6,330 bases of DNA from assembly GCA_023386395.1 (NCBI GenBank), contig JAEWJV010000643.1:1-6330 (forward strand). The letters run 5' to 3'. Position 1 is the first letter of the stretch; each line of letters begins with the position of its first letter. Below are positions 5,667-6,330 of this stretch, piece after piece. Position numbers and translations under genes: made by a program. The notes beneath the pieces were generated by a model. That model worked only from the letters and a program-made list of their open reading frames with translations. It did no database searches and was not told the origin of the DNA. The DNA is from Bacteroidota bacterium. GTDB lineage: Bacteria; Bacteroidota; Bacteroidia; Chitinophagales; Chitinophagaceae.

Positions 5667-6330
5667 ATGGTAAATACAATAAAACAATTTGAGGCTTTGT
5701 TTAATTATGCAACCATTGGTATTGTTGTAACGGATGCGCAGGGTTCTATCATCAACTTTAACAGGAAGGCAGAAAGTGATTTTGGTTATACAAAAGAAGA
5801 AGTGCTTGGCAAATCTGTTGACATACTTCTTCCGCAGTCATTAAAATCAAAACACGAACATTACAGGTCGGGGTTTTACAAACATCCTTCGCCGCGGGCT
5901 ATGGGCGCCGGCAGGGATTTATTCGGGCTAAAAAAAGATGGCTCCGTTTTCCCTGTTGAAGTAAGTCTCAGCAATTATACTATTGAGAATTCAATTTTTG
6001 TAATTGCATTTGTAATTGATATTACCATAAGAAAAAACTCCGAAGAAATTCAGCTTGCACAAAAAAATGAACTGGAAAGGGTTAGTAAAGAAGTGAAACA
6101 GCTTAATGCCGGTCTTGAAAAGAAAATTGAAGACCGCACTAAAATGCTGCGGGAAACTTTAACCGCCCTTGAAAAATCAAAGGGAGAGTTAAGCGAAGCG
6201 TTAAAAACAGAAAAGGAATTAGGGGAATTAAAATCAAGGTTTGTATCGATGGCTTCGCATGAATTTAAAACACCGCTAAGTACTATTTTATCTTCTTCTT
6301 ATTTACTGGAACAATATAACAATATAGACG
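5667..6330 (+). CDS. PAS-domain sensor histidine kinase, 5' part (3' end beyond window)
   Basis: The frame runs open to the window edge and gives 221 residues. It reads as a PAS domain (about 5-123: NYATIGIVVTDAQGSIINFN, GYTKEEVLGKSV, GRDLFGLKKDGSVFPVEVS, FVIDIT), then a long charged, probably coiled-coil linker (about 125-190), then the start of a HisKA domain. The H-box FVSMASHEFKTPLSTI (192-207) contains the phosphoacceptor H198. The catalytic ATPase domain should lie beyond 6330. No transmembrane segment or signal peptide is seen, so it is a cytoplasmic sensor that would autophosphorylate and pass phosphate to a response regulator not seen here. The PAS segment 60-83 aligns without gaps, from memory, to FixL: H63 matches the proximal heme His200 and R83 matches Arg220 of Bradyrhizobium FixL, while FixL Arg206 and His214 are replaced by G69 and R77. 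Heme binding is only a possibility, since many non-heme PAS domains share this His. The start is fixed by an in-frame TAA at 5661-5663 just before ATG 5667. Confidence 0.92.
   Translation, partial: MVNTIKQFEALFNYATIGIVVTDAQGSIINFNRKAESDFGYTKEEVLGKSVDILLPQSLKSKHEHYRSGFYKHPSPRAMGAGRDLFGLKKDGSVFPVEVSLSNYTIENSIFVIAFVIDITIRKNSEEIQLAQKNELERVSKEVKQLNAGLEKKIEDRTKMLRETLTALEKSKGELSEALKTEKELGELKSRFVSMASHEFKTPLSTILSSSYLLEQYNNID

Overview
The window looks like chromosomal DNA from a member of the Bacteroidota, most likely a Chitinophagaceae-type genome. This is inferred from several signs. The DNA is moderately AT-rich, and start codons lack convincing Shine-Dalgarno sequences. TAnnTTTG-type -7 promoter boxes lie very close to start codons, the fucosidase has a typical Bacteroidota signal peptide ending in Ala-Gln, and the protein families present fit the phylum. 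No rRNA, tRNA, mobile element or CRISPR array is visible.

Layout from left to right: (1) Two minus-strand genes, a membrane-anchored GH25 lysozyme-like hydrolase (740-1525) followed downstream by a single-domain AlkA-type 3-methyladenine DNA glycosylase (16-633). (2) A 178-bp divergent intergenic region, then a plus-strand YdcF/DUF218-family gene (1704-2354). (3) A minus-strand exported GH29 alpha-L-fucosidase (2362-3816), converging on the YdcF-like gene with only 7 bp between stop codons. (4) A 275-bp divergent regulatory region carrying a perfect 14-bp FNR/CRP-like palindrome and a good TAnnTTTG promoter box. (5) hemN, oxygen-independent coproporphyrinogen III oxidase (4092-5474, plus). 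(6) A 192-bp intergenic region dense in ATGAT/ATCAT half-sites. (7) The 5' part of a cytoplasmic PAS-sensor histidine kinase (5667 to the window edge, plus), whose reading frame stays open at the end of the window.

The most interesting part is the right-hand third. HemN makes heme precursors without oxygen and has an FNR-like site upstream. The next gene encodes a kinase whose PAS domain aligns without gaps to the heme-binding segment of FixL as I recall it, including the proximal heme histidine and the conserved downstream arginine. A plausible, unproven reading is a small oxygen- or heme-linked module: an anaerobic heme-synthesis gene beside a possible heme/gas-sensing kinase, both preceded by similar half-site motifs. 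The left two thirds are ordinary housekeeping and accessory genes (DNA repair, cell-wall hydrolysis, glycan degradation). No intergenic stretch exceeds 300 bp.
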